A DNA stretch of 64,000 nucleotides, from contig NC_068972.1 in assembly GCF_016808095.1 (NCBI RefSeq), positions 62,001 through 126,000 on the forward strand, written 5' to 3'. The position numbers were made by a program, and so were the translations under genes. The notes beneath the pieces were generated by a model. That model had not been told where the DNA came from and searched no databases. It worked only from the letters and a program-made list of their open reading frames with translations. Of the stretch, positions 44,501-56,232 are shown one piece after another. The DNA comes from Vigna angularis. Its lineage: Eukaryota; Streptophyta; Magnoliopsida; Fabales; Fabaceae. The stretch's first letter is position 1. Every line of letters starts with the position of its first letter.

Positions 44501-45151
44501 AACTAGAGAAGCATGTAAGATTGATTTGGTGCAACTATTATACATGCCACCATTTCGAAAAATACCAATAGACTACTAGATAAAAATACTTTTTTATCTG
44601 TAAAAGGGACACTGTATGCATCCATTTGATGAGAGCAATTAATTGGTAGCAAAGTCATAAAAACAACTTGCATCAAAACAAGATTCCCAATGGCAAGATG
44701 AAGAACGCACATGATCTATGTCCAATGAAAAAACATCCCATTCTACAGAAATCACACATCAAATAGGGATATGACCAACGTAGCCCTGATAAAGCTCGAG
44801 CAGTTGTTACCTTACTAACCAAATTTGTGAGGCTGATCAGCCTTAAGCCCAATTTCTGAAAAGTGAGAACTTGCTTAAATCCTACAAGGACTACATTGAT
44901 CATATCTCTTGCAGATGAGATCTAAACACACCCCATAATAATTTGGACGTCTAGAACAAAGACAAATACATGCTAAGAGTCAAATTCAACAACCCCTTCT
45001 AGAGATGTACATGTTAAACATTCAGTTATTCAACTGGATGTTAACTTTTCTGTTTTCTGTTATGATAGGATATAAGGTGCTAGGTTATAATGGGTTTAGG
45101 ATAGAAGGAAAAGAAAATGAGAGGGCGGTTAGGAGGGAAGAGTTATTTGAC

Positions 45152-45190
<39 letters not shown>

Positions 45191-48100
45191 GAGAAGGGGA
45201 AGAGAAACTTTATAAATAGGGAGTGGGTTCTGTATAGGGGGATTATTGAGTGAATTTGTTGTAAGACAGGATTTTAGCCTGCAGAAAGAGGTTATGCTCC
45301 TAACCAGGGAGGTTATGCTTCCAACCATTCTTTGTAAAGAGAGTTCTTTTACTGTGAATAATAGAAAAAATCATTCTTTCATTACTATTTCTACCTATTG
45401 TTAGTGTTCTTAGTTAGGTTTCAAACCCAGGAACCTAAAATGTTATGTTTTTTTTTAACCTCTTTAGAGCATATATATGCTCAGCTTGTGTACTCTTTCT
45501 GTCATAAAGTCACAGAGTTCACAAAAACCAAGCACAAAAGTTACATTTAAAATCCAACATTATCCATAACTAAAGATGCCATAAACAGTTCATATGAGAC
45601 AAAAACCAGTAACCTCATGACTAGGATAAAGGAAACTCGATGGCTTCAAGTTGTAATAATCTCTCAAGCTACTCAGTGGCTTGAACCCTAAAAGATTAAG
45701 CTGTCCAGTTGAAATTCTTTTAATTTCAGATAGTTGCTCCATCGAAAATGTAATATTCTGGCTGAAAAAATAAATAAAATTATAATTAGAAAGAAAAGGA
45801 AACAACAGGGCCTCAAGAAATAGAATAAGGGCATCTGAAGTATTTTTACAGGCATGCATATAGAAATGTCAAGTCAATGTGATTGGTTTATCTAATCCCC
45901 TTTCAAAGCTGCAACTCTGCATCCATTTCAAACTACAAAAAAACTTCCACCTTTTCTAAAATTATGGTCTCAATTTTAAATAGTTTAAAAACAAAAGAAC
46001 CACAAGAAGATAATTTCCAGAAATTAAGTAAAAAAACACCAACTTTTTCACAACCAACTAGGATTAGGTAGACCTCGATATCGTTTGATCCCTTTTCTAT
46101 TTTTCATTTTTCAATTGGTAGTATATTTTCACTTAGCTTTACAGAAAAGGCCACCTTATTTTCATTACAATGATATTATTCACCCCTATATTTTCAGAAA
46201 CTAAACAAAACCATCTCATATCCTCCTTCAATGACAGATTTGTCCCAGAACAAGTAATTGGCTATGATTCAGATTCCAAAAACTCCTATTCTCAGCAACG
46301 ATAGCAATGCCCCATATAGTACAGTTAATATTCTTTCTCAAATCAAATCCAAATAGAAAAAATTGAAGTGAAGAAAATTATCCAAACATAAAAATTAAAA
46401 ATAAATGGAAGTATAAAATGCATACTTTTTATAAGGTAAAAACTGTCTAGTAGGTTTTTCCACCACTGCACCAGTATCAGCACATATGAAAGTTCTTTCA
46501 ATCTGCACCATCAAACCAGTTTACAATTGTCTTATACAGCTCTAAGAGCACTAAGCATTATGGTTTGACAAAAAGAATATAACCAATGGGAATTCAACAA
46601 CGTTGTTATTCCATAGATAAAATCATATAAAAAAAAGGGAATGATTATAGAACACTAGCAACAAGAAAAATAAGGCGGAAATTTAATTGCAGTAGCTTGA
46701 TTTTCATGAAACTACCAGGAAGTCATAGAAAAAGTCTATAGACATTCTTTCTCGAAAGTAGTGATTATATTCTACAAATAAATTTTACAAAGACTAATAG
46801 GATACAACCTCCTATTACAAAGTTTAATGAGAGAAAAATAAGGGAAGTGGGAATAGAGCTATATAATGTAATTACAATTAGTTGGGAGTCCGTTACCATG
46901 CCAGTAAAGTTAGCTAAAGAATAAGAGAGGTTTGTAAAAATACTTTTAGGGGTATAGAGAAAAAGGGAGGAAAAATACTGAGAGGATACTTGACCCTCGA
47001 AGAGCCACATTTGTTCTTTCTATACTACTTTCCATTGAAGGAAATTTACAGTTTTGTCTCTTTTATCTCTGTAAACTTCATCTTCCTTAAGTCTTCTGAC
47101 ACAGTTTCTATAAACTGGTGTCATAGCTCTTTCTGGGCTCTGGGTATTAATGTTGACTACAAGACTGAGAGCATTGGTGTTGGAAGTCCCACATCAATTA
47201 GAGATAAGACCAATTTAGAATATATAAATTGGTACAAACCTTACCTCACAAACCGGTGTTAGAGTCTATACCTGAGTTAGGCTTAAAGTTTCACTTCTTA
47301 ATATAGTATCAGAGTCATTGTTAGAGTCTATACCTAACGAGATTTGTGTTTGTTGGACATATTGTTCCACCCACTATCGGATTATCTTTTAATGTCTGGT
47401 TCCACACTCGAGATATATATACCTCGGCGTGAGAGGGGTGTTGTAAGTCTCACATCAATTAAAGATAAGACCAATTTAGAGTATATAAGTGGGCATAAAC
47501 CTCACCTTACAAGTCGGTTTTGTGGGGTTGAGTTAGACTTAAAGTCCACTATTTAACAATTGGAGACCATAGAAAACGGGTTTCAGTTACCAAAGAGCTT
47601 CAAAAAAATCTCAGATGCAAGATGGACACAAATGGATGCAAATTGGGAAGCCAGTCTTGCGCAATAGAATTTACGCATGGCCTGATTGAAAATGATTGTT
47701 GACAGATTAGAGAGTGAGGGAAACAGAAAAAATGAATGCAGTTAAGTACGAGTCAGGGGGTTTCAACTGAGATTGCACAAGAGGAGCTAGTAGGTCAAGA
47801 GCATGTGGGAATTAAGAGTTGCAATAAGTGAAGGAAGCTGAATATTCCAGTTTCGGAGGGAGAAGATGCTATGGGATGGATAGGTAAAGTGGAAAGATAT
47901 TTCTGATTGAGAGGAACGCAAGTGTTGGAAGTCCCACATCGACTAGAGATAAGGCCAATTCATACTTTATAAGTGGGTGCAAACCTCACCCTACAAGCCG
48001 GTTTTGTGGGGTTGAGTTAGGCTTAAACCCACCTTCTAATATGATATCAGAGCCATGGTTAGAGCCTATCTTAGCGAGTTCTATGTGGAGATTCTATTCT

Positions 48101-51100
48101 TCTATTCCACCCGCTATCGGGCCGTTATCGGACCACCCAATTTCTACTATCACGCACAAGATGTCTATACCTCGGCGTGAAGGGGGTGTGTTGGAAGTCC
48201 CACATCGACTAGAGATAAGGCCAATTCATACTTTATAAATGGGTGCAAACCTCACCCTACAAGCCGGTTTTGCGGGGTTGAGTTAGGCTTAAACCCACCT
48301 TCTAATAGCAAGAAACAGAGAAAATGGAAGGAATTGCTTTAACTTGGTTTTAGTGGTAGGAAATAAGCATTGCAAGCCAATTTTAGGTTGGTTTAAAGAA
48401 TGCACTCATCCAGAGGTTTCGACCAGTCCTGATGGGAGATCCTTTGAGTCATCCTGGGCTCTAAAGTAGGAGAAGTCAGTTAATGAATTCATCACTCGAT
48501 TTGAATGATTTGCAAGAATTATTAAGGGCTTGGATGAACAGTATTTGATGAGAATTTTTTCCAAATAGGTTGCTGGAGGAGATTAAAGGAGAATTGAAAT
48601 TGTACAAAACAGAAAATCTTTCAGAAATGATAAATAAAGCCCACACTATAGAAGCGGAAAATATAGCTGTAGCTAAGGCAGCAGAGGAACAAAAGAATGG
48701 ATACTAGCAGAGGAAATTTTAGAGTGCCGATGCAATCAGAACTTCAAGAAAATATTAAAAAGGGAAAGTGTTTTCATTGTGATGAAAAATATTGTTTAAA
48801 TCATGTTTGTAATAACAAGCAACTCAAAGTCATGATGTTATTAGAAGGACAAGAAGAGCAAGAGTGGGATACAGAGCAAGGAATTGCAAAGGAGGAGCAG
48901 TAGGAAACACAATTATCACTGCACGGTTTGACGTGGTATTAATTGACTGTGGGGCAACTCAACTTTATTTCTACAGAATTTGTGATCAAACTCCAGTTAC
49001 CAGTAATGGATACAAGTCCAGATTCGGTTGAGGTTGATGATGGCCACAAAATTGTGGGTAGAGGTATGTGTAAAGAAAAAACTAATTTAGAACACTAACA
49101 ATAAGAAAAATGAAGCTGCAATTTATTTGCAGTAAGAAACTACCAGGAAGTCAAAAAAGTCCATACACATTCTGATAGGAATAGGAGGGTCTATGTTAGG
49201 AGGAAGGTGATTAAAAATAAAACATAGGTTGTTAGGTGGTTTGGGTGGTTGTAGTCCCCTTAGTGGGAAGACTATATATAGGTAGGATGGTGTCTTTTAG
49301 AAGACTAGTTTTCTGTAAATTGAAGAGGCTGGACAAGTCTAGAGACATCCTGTGTGAAGGGAAACATTTTCCCTTGGTTGTAATCATGTACTGTGTGTGT
49401 TGGATTAATAAGATTGTTTTCCAGTGCTGAGATTGTCAACACTGTTGTTTGTGGGTGGAAACTGAACGTTTTTCGGCTTCTTGTCATCAAGAAACCTAAC
49501 ACATTCTTTCTCCAAAGTAATGACAATAGTCTACAAATAAATTTTAGTATGTAGACTGATAGGATACGTCCTCCTACTACAAAGGTTTGTGAAAGAAGAA
49601 ATAAGGGAAATGGTACTTGAGCTATGTGACGGAATTACAAGTAGTTAGGAGTCAGTCACCATGTCAGTAGAGCTAGATAAAGAATAAGAGAGGTTTGTAT
49701 AAATACTTTTGGGATCTAGACAAAAAGGGGAGGAAAAAAATATATGTGGGAGGATGCTGGACCCTCGAAGAGTCAGAGTTATTGTTTCTGTAATACTTTT
49801 CATTGACGGAAATATATGGTGTTGTCTCTTTTATCTCTGTAAACTTCATCTTCTTTAAGTCTTCTGATCCAGTTTCCATGATAGACTCATTTATATCTTT
49901 CTTGGCAATCATATACAATAGTTATGGATACAAGGATCATGTCCAATTTCAATAGAGAACATCATTTCATTGTTATATAAATTCTACAAAAAGAACAAGA
50001 TGAGTAAATTCTCGAATTTAAATTGTAACATTATATCATTCCATGGAAAATAGACTATTTTCAAATTTAGATTATAAAATTAATCACCTTCAAAGGACGA
50101 TTAGTAACAGAATCAAGCCATGTGACAGCTCCTACACATCAAAAGCATGGAGTGTCATTAATTTAAGATAAGCTGAATATGTATAAGCTATAATTTTCCA
50201 AGTTAAAAACTAAAGGAACCAATGGAAAAGCTTGCAAGGTCACATGGGACATAACAAAACACTAGAACAATGAAATGAATTATGAAAAAAATAGCTTCTA
50301 AAGCAGTAAGTTTATATGGTATGAATTTCCAAGTTAAAAACTTAGAAAGGACCAATGCAAAATCTTGCAGAGGTTACACAAGACAAAATAATAGCTTTTA
50401 TAAGATAGAAAGTAACATGAAATTCTTACCTGGCTCAGTGTGACGAACTAAAGCATAAGAATTAAGTTCTATGGATATCCCATTAACTATGGTGAATTTA
50501 AGTCTTTTGACGATGCGTTTCGTAAACATGCGTTTCCTTAACTGACTTTTCATATCCTCCAATCTGAATTTGAAACACAAAAATAGAAAAAAACGAGACT
50601 TAAATTGAATTGTGCTTAAATAAACAATAACTTCTAATGTTAATATATCTTTTAACTATTAGTTGCTCAACATCACAATCTTAATAAAAATATGTTGGTG
50701 TTTATAAGAAAGCAAGGTTTTTAACAGGGAACAAAAATGAACAGAAAGAAACGGGAAAATATATTGAAGGAGAATATATGGAAGGAGAACCCTGAAAACT
50801 TATCTTATTGAATCAGGAAACATTAAGAAGGAAATCTAAAGCCCTTGAAAAATTAGCTCATGCTGCTTCAGTAAGGCTTTTGGAGATACCTGGTTCCTAT
50901 CTTAAGAAGGAAACCCATTCAGCCATGTCTACTGTGCTGATTAAAGGTCATCATTATTTTGAGAGAGAGCCTTCCAATTTACCTTCATGTCTCCCAATGT
51001 CACCAGCCATGAAATTCCCAATAGAATTTCCATGCTGACACAAGGAAGTAGGTGAAATTCTTCAACCACTACAATCCCCTCTAGTTGCTTACAAAGCCCA

Positions 51101-54100
51101 CTTGACTTCTAATGTCCATCACTCAATCTGACAGTAAATTCAAGAGTCCACTCAATGAGTATCTTCAGAACCATAGCTAAGTCATTTGAGGTGAAGCTAG
51201 GAATGGTCCACTGTCAACCATCACTACTACAGTCTTCTTTGCCACTACTCCTTACAACTCAGAGTGTTTGGCTGAGTAAAGCCCCCCATTGAGTACTAAA
51301 TCCAATAGGTGGTGCTCCATCACCACTAACTACATTTCTATATCCTCTCTTTTTTCTGCTCCTTTGTCCCCTATATTCTCCTTGTAATAGTTCTCTTCTT
51401 CTTCCACCATACTCTAAATTGTCATTCCAAACACCAGAGAAAATCTCCAAACTGTTGGGCACATAGAAAACACATGTCTGTGTCCCTCCATATATGTACC
51501 ACTGGTATGATAGGTTACACACTCCTCTATCCTGTTGCCCCTACTGTACGCAGTTGTTTCAATCCAAGTGGATCCATAGTTTACTAGAGAAATGTGCTCA
51601 GCGTTGGATCAGGGCATGGTAATGGGTTGTAAGTTGGTTGTGTTCCTCTCAACCTGAGTCCAATGTCATGGATCCCATAACTCTGCTCCAAGCTTCCATT
51701 ACCAACTTCTATCCTATCACAATATATCCCCTCTTTGACTTATATTTGATATATAAGTCACAATCGGATCATTACAATGTTGTTGAATTTCAGGACCCTC
51801 CCGCACAAGAACCTCCCAAAACTAAAACTCAACCTAAATTACCCCCATCCCCCCACCCCTTAAGACTAAACCTTAAATTGAATTGAAAAGAATGTATACA
51901 AGTTTCTAACACTGACTGAAAATAAAACAACAACCGGTAGGAAATGTACCCTCCTGGTTGTTGCCTTGATTCATCCAGGGCCCTTTACTCTCCTCTTAAT
52001 GATGTTAGGTTACCTTTTTATTTTATATATTCAGCATAACTTATTACAATAACCCAACTCCAACACAGATGCATTGCAAAACAAAACAGAAATCAGAACC
52101 AGAATTGTGCAACTGCTTAAGACCATTTGCTGACATATCTGTAATTTATAAGCTTATGAAAAGTAAACTATTAATATGAACAAAATACAGGAAAAAAGTT
52201 CAAGTTCACTACCCCAACTAAGCAACAATTTATGTGCCTGAAACTCAATGTTTCAGAAGCATACCAGTAAAACTACAATGCCCAATTTCAATGACACGAG
52301 AGGAATAAGTCAGAGAATATCATAAATAATAGGTCTTACTTCTTTCCTGCTTCTGGCATAAAGTCAACAAGATCATCTCCTTCCAACCCAATCAAATCCT
52401 AAAAGGCATACAATTGACAAGTAAGCATGGAAAAATGATATAATCAGGATCACTTTACAGAAGAAATCTGGGGAGGGGGAAGCATAACAAATATATATCA
52501 TAAATGTGCAAACATACAGCATAGAATTGAGATATTTTGAACACTGCATCGGGGCAACTCAAGGGAAGAATTTCAATAGAAATTCCAAGATCCTGTGCAT
52601 CCTTAACAAACCAAAAAAAGTAATTATGAACCACTAGCATTCTTCAAACCTTATGGTTTTACCATCTATGCTATAAACAAAAGCATATGTTAATGGGTAC
52701 TTTAGCTCTCTGCAGGGTCATTCTTATCATATCTGATTTTGCAGCCCCTTTGATACTACCAAAAGGATCATCATCATTTGTGAACAGAAGTATGCGTTTG
52801 TCAACTGTCTTTGCTGACCTGGTATAAATGTTTCCAATTATCAGTAACCAATAATAACGTGAAAAAAATCTGTGTAGTGTGTGTCCATAGCCAATATAAT
52901 ACCCTTTACAAAGAAGTGCCTGAGCTGCCCAGATAGCATTGTACAGAGAATTTTCTCGAGTATCAGACACAATTCCATGCTGACTTCCTATGTATTTCGA
53001 AAATGACTCTAGAGAAGATTGAAACAAACAATAGCCTCAGAATTATATATTACATAATACACAAAACAAGACAGAATCTGAATCAGAAATTAATCCTACT
53101 AAATGCATACTCCACATCATACACTACATAGCAGTTCAGAAACTTACAAAAGCATTACATAAAGCTTATAAGGATTGAAAAAGATAAAACATATACACTT
53201 ATAATGTGTGTGTATTATGAGTTATTAGCAGACATAACCAATGTAATCATAGGTTTAATTAAATTCACTGCTTTACTTTTTCTTCTAAGTCGCATCCTCT
53301 CTCTAATTTACTCTGCCAGTCATCAGAGTCAGAACAACACTATTATATTTATCCAAAAAAATTTCAAACCCTGGTTACAGATTAAAAAAAAGTATAACAG
53401 GAACAAGCAGCTTCAGAAGTAACAAAACTTCAAAAGAAGGAAATTTGCATCAGGTAAACAATCCTTTGCCCATGTTTGTACAATATCATTCACGTAAGTT
53501 TGAAAACCAGTTAGTCAGCAAGCCAAATCTTTAATCATCTAGTCTGTGCTTGATGTGACAAAAAATTACAAATTTAACAAGAATACTACACCAAGTTCAA
53601 TGGCATCTCTTATGAAAAGAAAATTACTACAAGATAGTTTAGTATAAATAAGGTCCACCAAAATGATTCTCTATATCCACCACCAGAACTGGAAAGCCCA
53701 AAATCTTACCTTCCAACTGGTCAAATTCTTTTATGAGCCTTGCTGTTGGCCTGTCTAGAAACTCTCTTTCAGGAACATTAAATACAAAAACACTCTTTAA
53801 ATCTTGTAAATTTTTCTTCTCCCTCTGAAATAACAAAACTAAATAAGAGATTGCAAAACTAGGTACACTGAATTAGAGTTTAACCTTTGTAATATGCGCA
53901 ATGAAGGATTTCATTATTGCCATCACATATTACTGAGGTAACAAGGAGAAAAAATAACTCTAATTGGCCTTTAAGATTTATAAAACTGAAAATCAGAAAC
54001 CTGGTCTTCTAATTTGTAATTTATACCACAAGAATAAAACCAAATTTTGTGACAATGCTGCCTTACTTAAGGTTTTTCCCCACTCTACTGCGCAAGAAGC

Positions 54101-54590
54101 AAGAAGGGGTGAGCAAAAACTTAAAACTTACAGTATTGAAGAAGCATATGGCAACTTGGTCGTAAGATCTGGTAATGATCTGAGTCTTTAATGTTTGTGA
54201 TATACAAGAGATGGCAATGTGAAAATGAGATTCAAGTTTCTGGTGTTCTTGCTGCTATAGCCATGGATAGTCAGTTTCTCATAGGCAAGAAAGCTAAAAG
54301 AATAAAGGAAATAAATGAATAGTAATAAATGGAGAAGAAAAGTAACCGTGGTAAAAAGAGTGTTGAACATTTTAGGTGAAGCATCAACCAGGTAAACCAC
54401 ATATTCTTTGCTCAATTCACCTTCCTGGTAAAAGGGTTTCTTCTTAGTTGACATTTCAACAGAACAGAACATAAAAGAAAGGGAAAAAAGAAGAGAGAGA
54501 GAGAGAGAGAAAGCAATTTACAAGGAGCGAATCTTGAGCTTCGGCCTGGTCTTCCTCGTCTCTGAAGAAATCATCAGCATCCAACTCCAT
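38531..54590 (-). CDS. KU70: KU70 DNA-end-binding subunit
   Basis: With KU80 forms the ring that loads on DNA double-strand ends for non-homologous end joining and telomere protection, in the nucleus. Nineteen exons from the start: 54522-54590, 54347-54424, 54132-54239, 53710-53824, 52903-53008, 52701-52818, 52518-52601, 52340-52398, 50430-50563, 50088-50131, 46426-46502, 45614-45761, 44378-44439, 43813-43873, 42335-42427, 42112-42232, 41090-41192, 40734-40917, 38531-38644; 625 aa (Arabidopsis about 621). Start MELDADDFFRDEEDQ; vWA-like N-terminal domain with EYVVYLVDASPKMF and HFHIAISCIS; SRENSLYNA-type and TNDDDPFGS motifs; Ku core with ISTGQLNLLGFKPL and PPGMHMIYLPYSDDIR; Lys-rich linker; SAP domain LKDLTVVELKYYL in the last exon. 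All junctions are GT-AG and phases agree. Introns carry many mobile elements, explaining the 16-kb span. Confidence 0.95.
39840..40530 (+). mobile_element. Possible LTR-retroelement 3' fragment in KU70 intron 18
   Basis: At about 40291-40303 CCTTGAGGGGGGT, a polypurine tract, is followed by TGTTGTAAATAGAGGATTATC, an LTR-like start. Upstream there are broken frames rich in Lys/Glu. No second LTR was found. Opposite in strand to KU70. Confidence 0.35.
42990..43440. repeat. Degenerate LTR-like repeats in KU70 intron 14
   Basis: Two similar blocks (GACTCTCTAGGGTTGTC...GGATGGTGATTTAGTC near 43128-43175 and GACTCTCTTGGTGCAGC...GGTGGTGATTCAGTC near 43370-43415) surround a TTATAAGTTACTTTTATAGGG segment that resembles the TRIM LTR text. 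Probably an old miniature LTR element; ends not definable. Confidence 0.35.
45063..45440 (+). mobile_element. Solo LTR in KU70 intron 12, TSD TGTTA
   Basis: A 378-bp segment beginning TGATAGGATATAAGG and ending GGAACCTAAAA is flanked by TGTTA on both sides (45058-45062 and 45441-45445). Inside are a (TTAG)n run (45152-45190), a TATA-like TTTATAAATAGGGAG at about 45210 and T-rich/AATAGA signals, in LTR order. Start and end agree with the solo LTR at 49173-49501. The final CTAAAA instead of CTAACA indicates one terminal mutation. Confidence 0.75.
45152..45190 (+). repeat. (TTAG)n microsatellite
   Basis: About nine and a half perfect GTTA/TTAG units inside the solo LTR in KU70 intron 12. Confidence 0.95.
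47178..47558 (+). mobile_element. TRIM element with ATTGG target duplication
   Basis: LTRs 47178-47303 and 47439-47558 begin TGTTGGAAGTCCC/TGTTGTAAGTCTC; the right one ends CA. The left LTR is followed by TAGTATCAGAGTC (primer-binding site), the right one preceded by GTGAGAGGGG (polypurine tract). Internal region about 135 bp, non-coding. Flanks are ATTGG at 47173-47177 and 47559-47563. The LTRs differ at many sites, so it is older than the neighbouring copy. Confidence 0.85.
47923..48307 (+). mobile_element. Complete TRIM element with GCAAG target duplication
   Basis: Two LTRs of exactly 119 bp, 47923-48041 and 48189-48307, differ at only about two positions. Each starts TGTTGGAAGTCCCACATCG and ends TTCTAATA. 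The primer-binding site TGATATCAGAGCC follows the left LTR at 48042; the polypurine tract GTGAAGGGGGTG precedes the right LTR. Total length 385 bp. Both sides carry GCAAG (47918-47922, 48308-48312). It interrupts the gag remnant of the surrounding gypsy element. No coding capacity; movement would have needed proteins from another element. Confidence 0.95.
49173..49501 (+). mobile_element. Solo LTR nested in the right gypsy LTR, TSD CATTC
   Basis: 329 bp beginning TGATAGGAATAGGAGGG and ending AAGAAACCTAACA, flanked by CATTC at 49168-49172 and 49502-49506. It contains ACTATATATAGGTAGG (TATA-like, about 49269) and a downstream GT-rich, AATAAGATTG region. Removing it restores continuity with the left gypsy LTR (…ACATTC/TTTCTC…). 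Confidence 0.85.
50790..51545 (-). mobile_element. Ty3/gypsy gag-protease relic in KU70 intron 8
   Basis: On the minus strand the region gives a gag-end frame (51259-51522, ending FSTQWGALLSQTL), then VVVMVDSGPFLASPQMT, RLSDGH, SSGLCKQLEG and EILLGISWLVTLGDMKVNWK across frameshifts and stops. The last is the LG-I-WL-LGD-NW pattern that closes gypsy proteases. It is a truncated, inactive relic in the same direction as KU70. Similar non-coding DNA may extend to about 51900; LTRs were not found. Confidence 0.6.
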
Positions 54591-55252
54591 CTTGCACTGA
54601 CCCCTCAGTTTTCCTCTATTCTCAACTGTATTAAGCAAAGACTTGAAATCCCTTTTATCTCTCTCAAACACGCGCCCAAAACTTTATGGGACTGTGGTTC
54701 TTGAAATTGATACTATGTTGTTGTTTTAAATTATTTGTAGTTGTCATTTTTAATGTGGTAATTTTTTTTCATCTTGCCAATTTTAACATGCATTTTATAA
54801 ATTTTTATGTAATGTGTGAAATATAATTATTTTATTCTTAAGATGACATATTTTAAAATATAAAATAAAAAATAATTTTTACAATGTATAATTCAGAATA
54901 TAAATTGTGTTCTAAATTATACATTCCAATATCAAATGTCAAATTAAACGAGACTAGGGAGAAAAGAACTATTAGTGATGGGGAAATACTACTATAAGAA
55001 GATAAATAAAAGCCAAACAATTTATCACTCGAATTAATTATTCCATTTGAATTTTTATTTATGATACAATTAATTGGTATAAGAAAATATATTGTTATTA
55101 AATTATAAAATAAATTTTAATTATTAAAATAAACATATTAATAAATCCTAAAATAATTTTTATAAAAAAATTATAAAAATAAACAATTTTTATAACTTTC
55201 TTAATCATATCTTATCTATTTACACTCATAAAAAGATAATTCATTTTTTCTA

Positions 55253-55253
55253 C

Positions 55254-55301
<48 letters not shown>
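55253..55301. repeat. (AT)n microsatellite
   Basis: Alternating AT tract of about 49 bases. Confidence 0.95.
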
Positions 55302-55308
<7 letters not shown>

Positions 55309-56157
55309 TACATTTTCAAATAATAATTACTTTAAACTAAATTTAATTATTTTGTAAATTAAAATAATTGTTTATGATAAAAAAGTTAATTATTTTTGTA
55401 ACTATTTTAAAAAATATTATAATAAATAAATAAACTTTTACTAAAAACACATTTTAAGATATTGAAGATGTTTAAAAATAATAAATAATTGATGAAATTA
55501 TTAAAAAGAATTAAATTTTTAGAGTTAAAAAGATATAAAAAATAAATAAATTTAGAATTGTGCATCAAAAATACAAAATCTACATTCTAAATTTCACATA
55601 AATACAAAATTTATTGGATGCAAGATAAAATATATGAAAATACATAATGAAATACCTAAAATTGTTTGTTTTAATATTAACCAGAAAATCAAATTAGCTT
55701 ATACTAAAAATTTGATTGGTTCACCAAATTAAATCCAACAAGTAAATATGTGTAATTTAACTATTATATTTTAATTAATAACCAAAAAAAACTTCATTAA
55801 ACATGTCAAATTAAGTAAAGAATAAAAAACAAACAATGATAAAACTAAAACTAAAATTAGAATTAAAATAAAATAATCTTAGAATAAAAATGTTTGAGAA
55901 TAAAGGATATTTACAATCAAATATAAGTATCAGTTATGTTGAGTTAATCCACACAAACAACTTGAGTTAGGTTTTAATCTTCATGTTAAGTTACAAATAA
56001 TAAAAATTATGAATTATTTTTTAAGTAATATAAAATATTTAAAGATGAATTTATATTGTAGAAACTCAATGAAAAAGATATAGAAGAGAGAATATTATAT
56101 TACAATATATGTACCTATTTTTCAACTCTTCTATGTCTTGTCACCTTTATTTCTTTC

Positions 56158-56162
<5 letters not shown>

Positions 56163-56231
<69 letters not shown>
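56163..56231. repeat. (AT)n-(AC)n compound microsatellite
   Basis: About 58 bases of alternating AT followed by ACACACACACA. Confidence 0.95.

Positions 56232-56232
<1 letters not shown>

Larger units (their letters stand above)
46642..49881 (+). mobile_element. Decayed Ty3/gypsy-type retroelement in KU70 intron 10
   Basis: Two diverged direct LTRs, about 46642-47112 and 49083-49881, share AGAACACTA, AAACTACCAGGAAGTCA, CTACAAATAAATTTTA, AATAAGAGAGGTTTGTA, GACCCTCGAAGAG and TTTTATCTCTGTAAACTTC. Just after the left LTR, TGGTGTCATAGCTC (47116 on) is a primer-binding site of the initiator-tRNA type. Between lie gag remnants (LNIPVSEGEDAMGWIGKVER then an in-frame stop, near 47850; a CFHCDEKYCLNHVC zinc knuckle near 48770) and a protease remnant VVLIDCGATQ (near 48935). 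There is no intact frame and no reverse transcriptase. Two TRIMs and one solo LTR are inserted into it. Confidence 0.75.

Noticed and set aside
48697..48903. 68-codon frame as a plant gene
   Set aside because: The CFHCDEKY...HVC zinc knuckle and surrounding frames identify it as gypsy gag debris.
51638..51886. 82-codon plus-strand frame in KU70 intron 8
   Set aside because: Proline-rich tail is low complexity; the region is next to a gypsy relic on the other strand.
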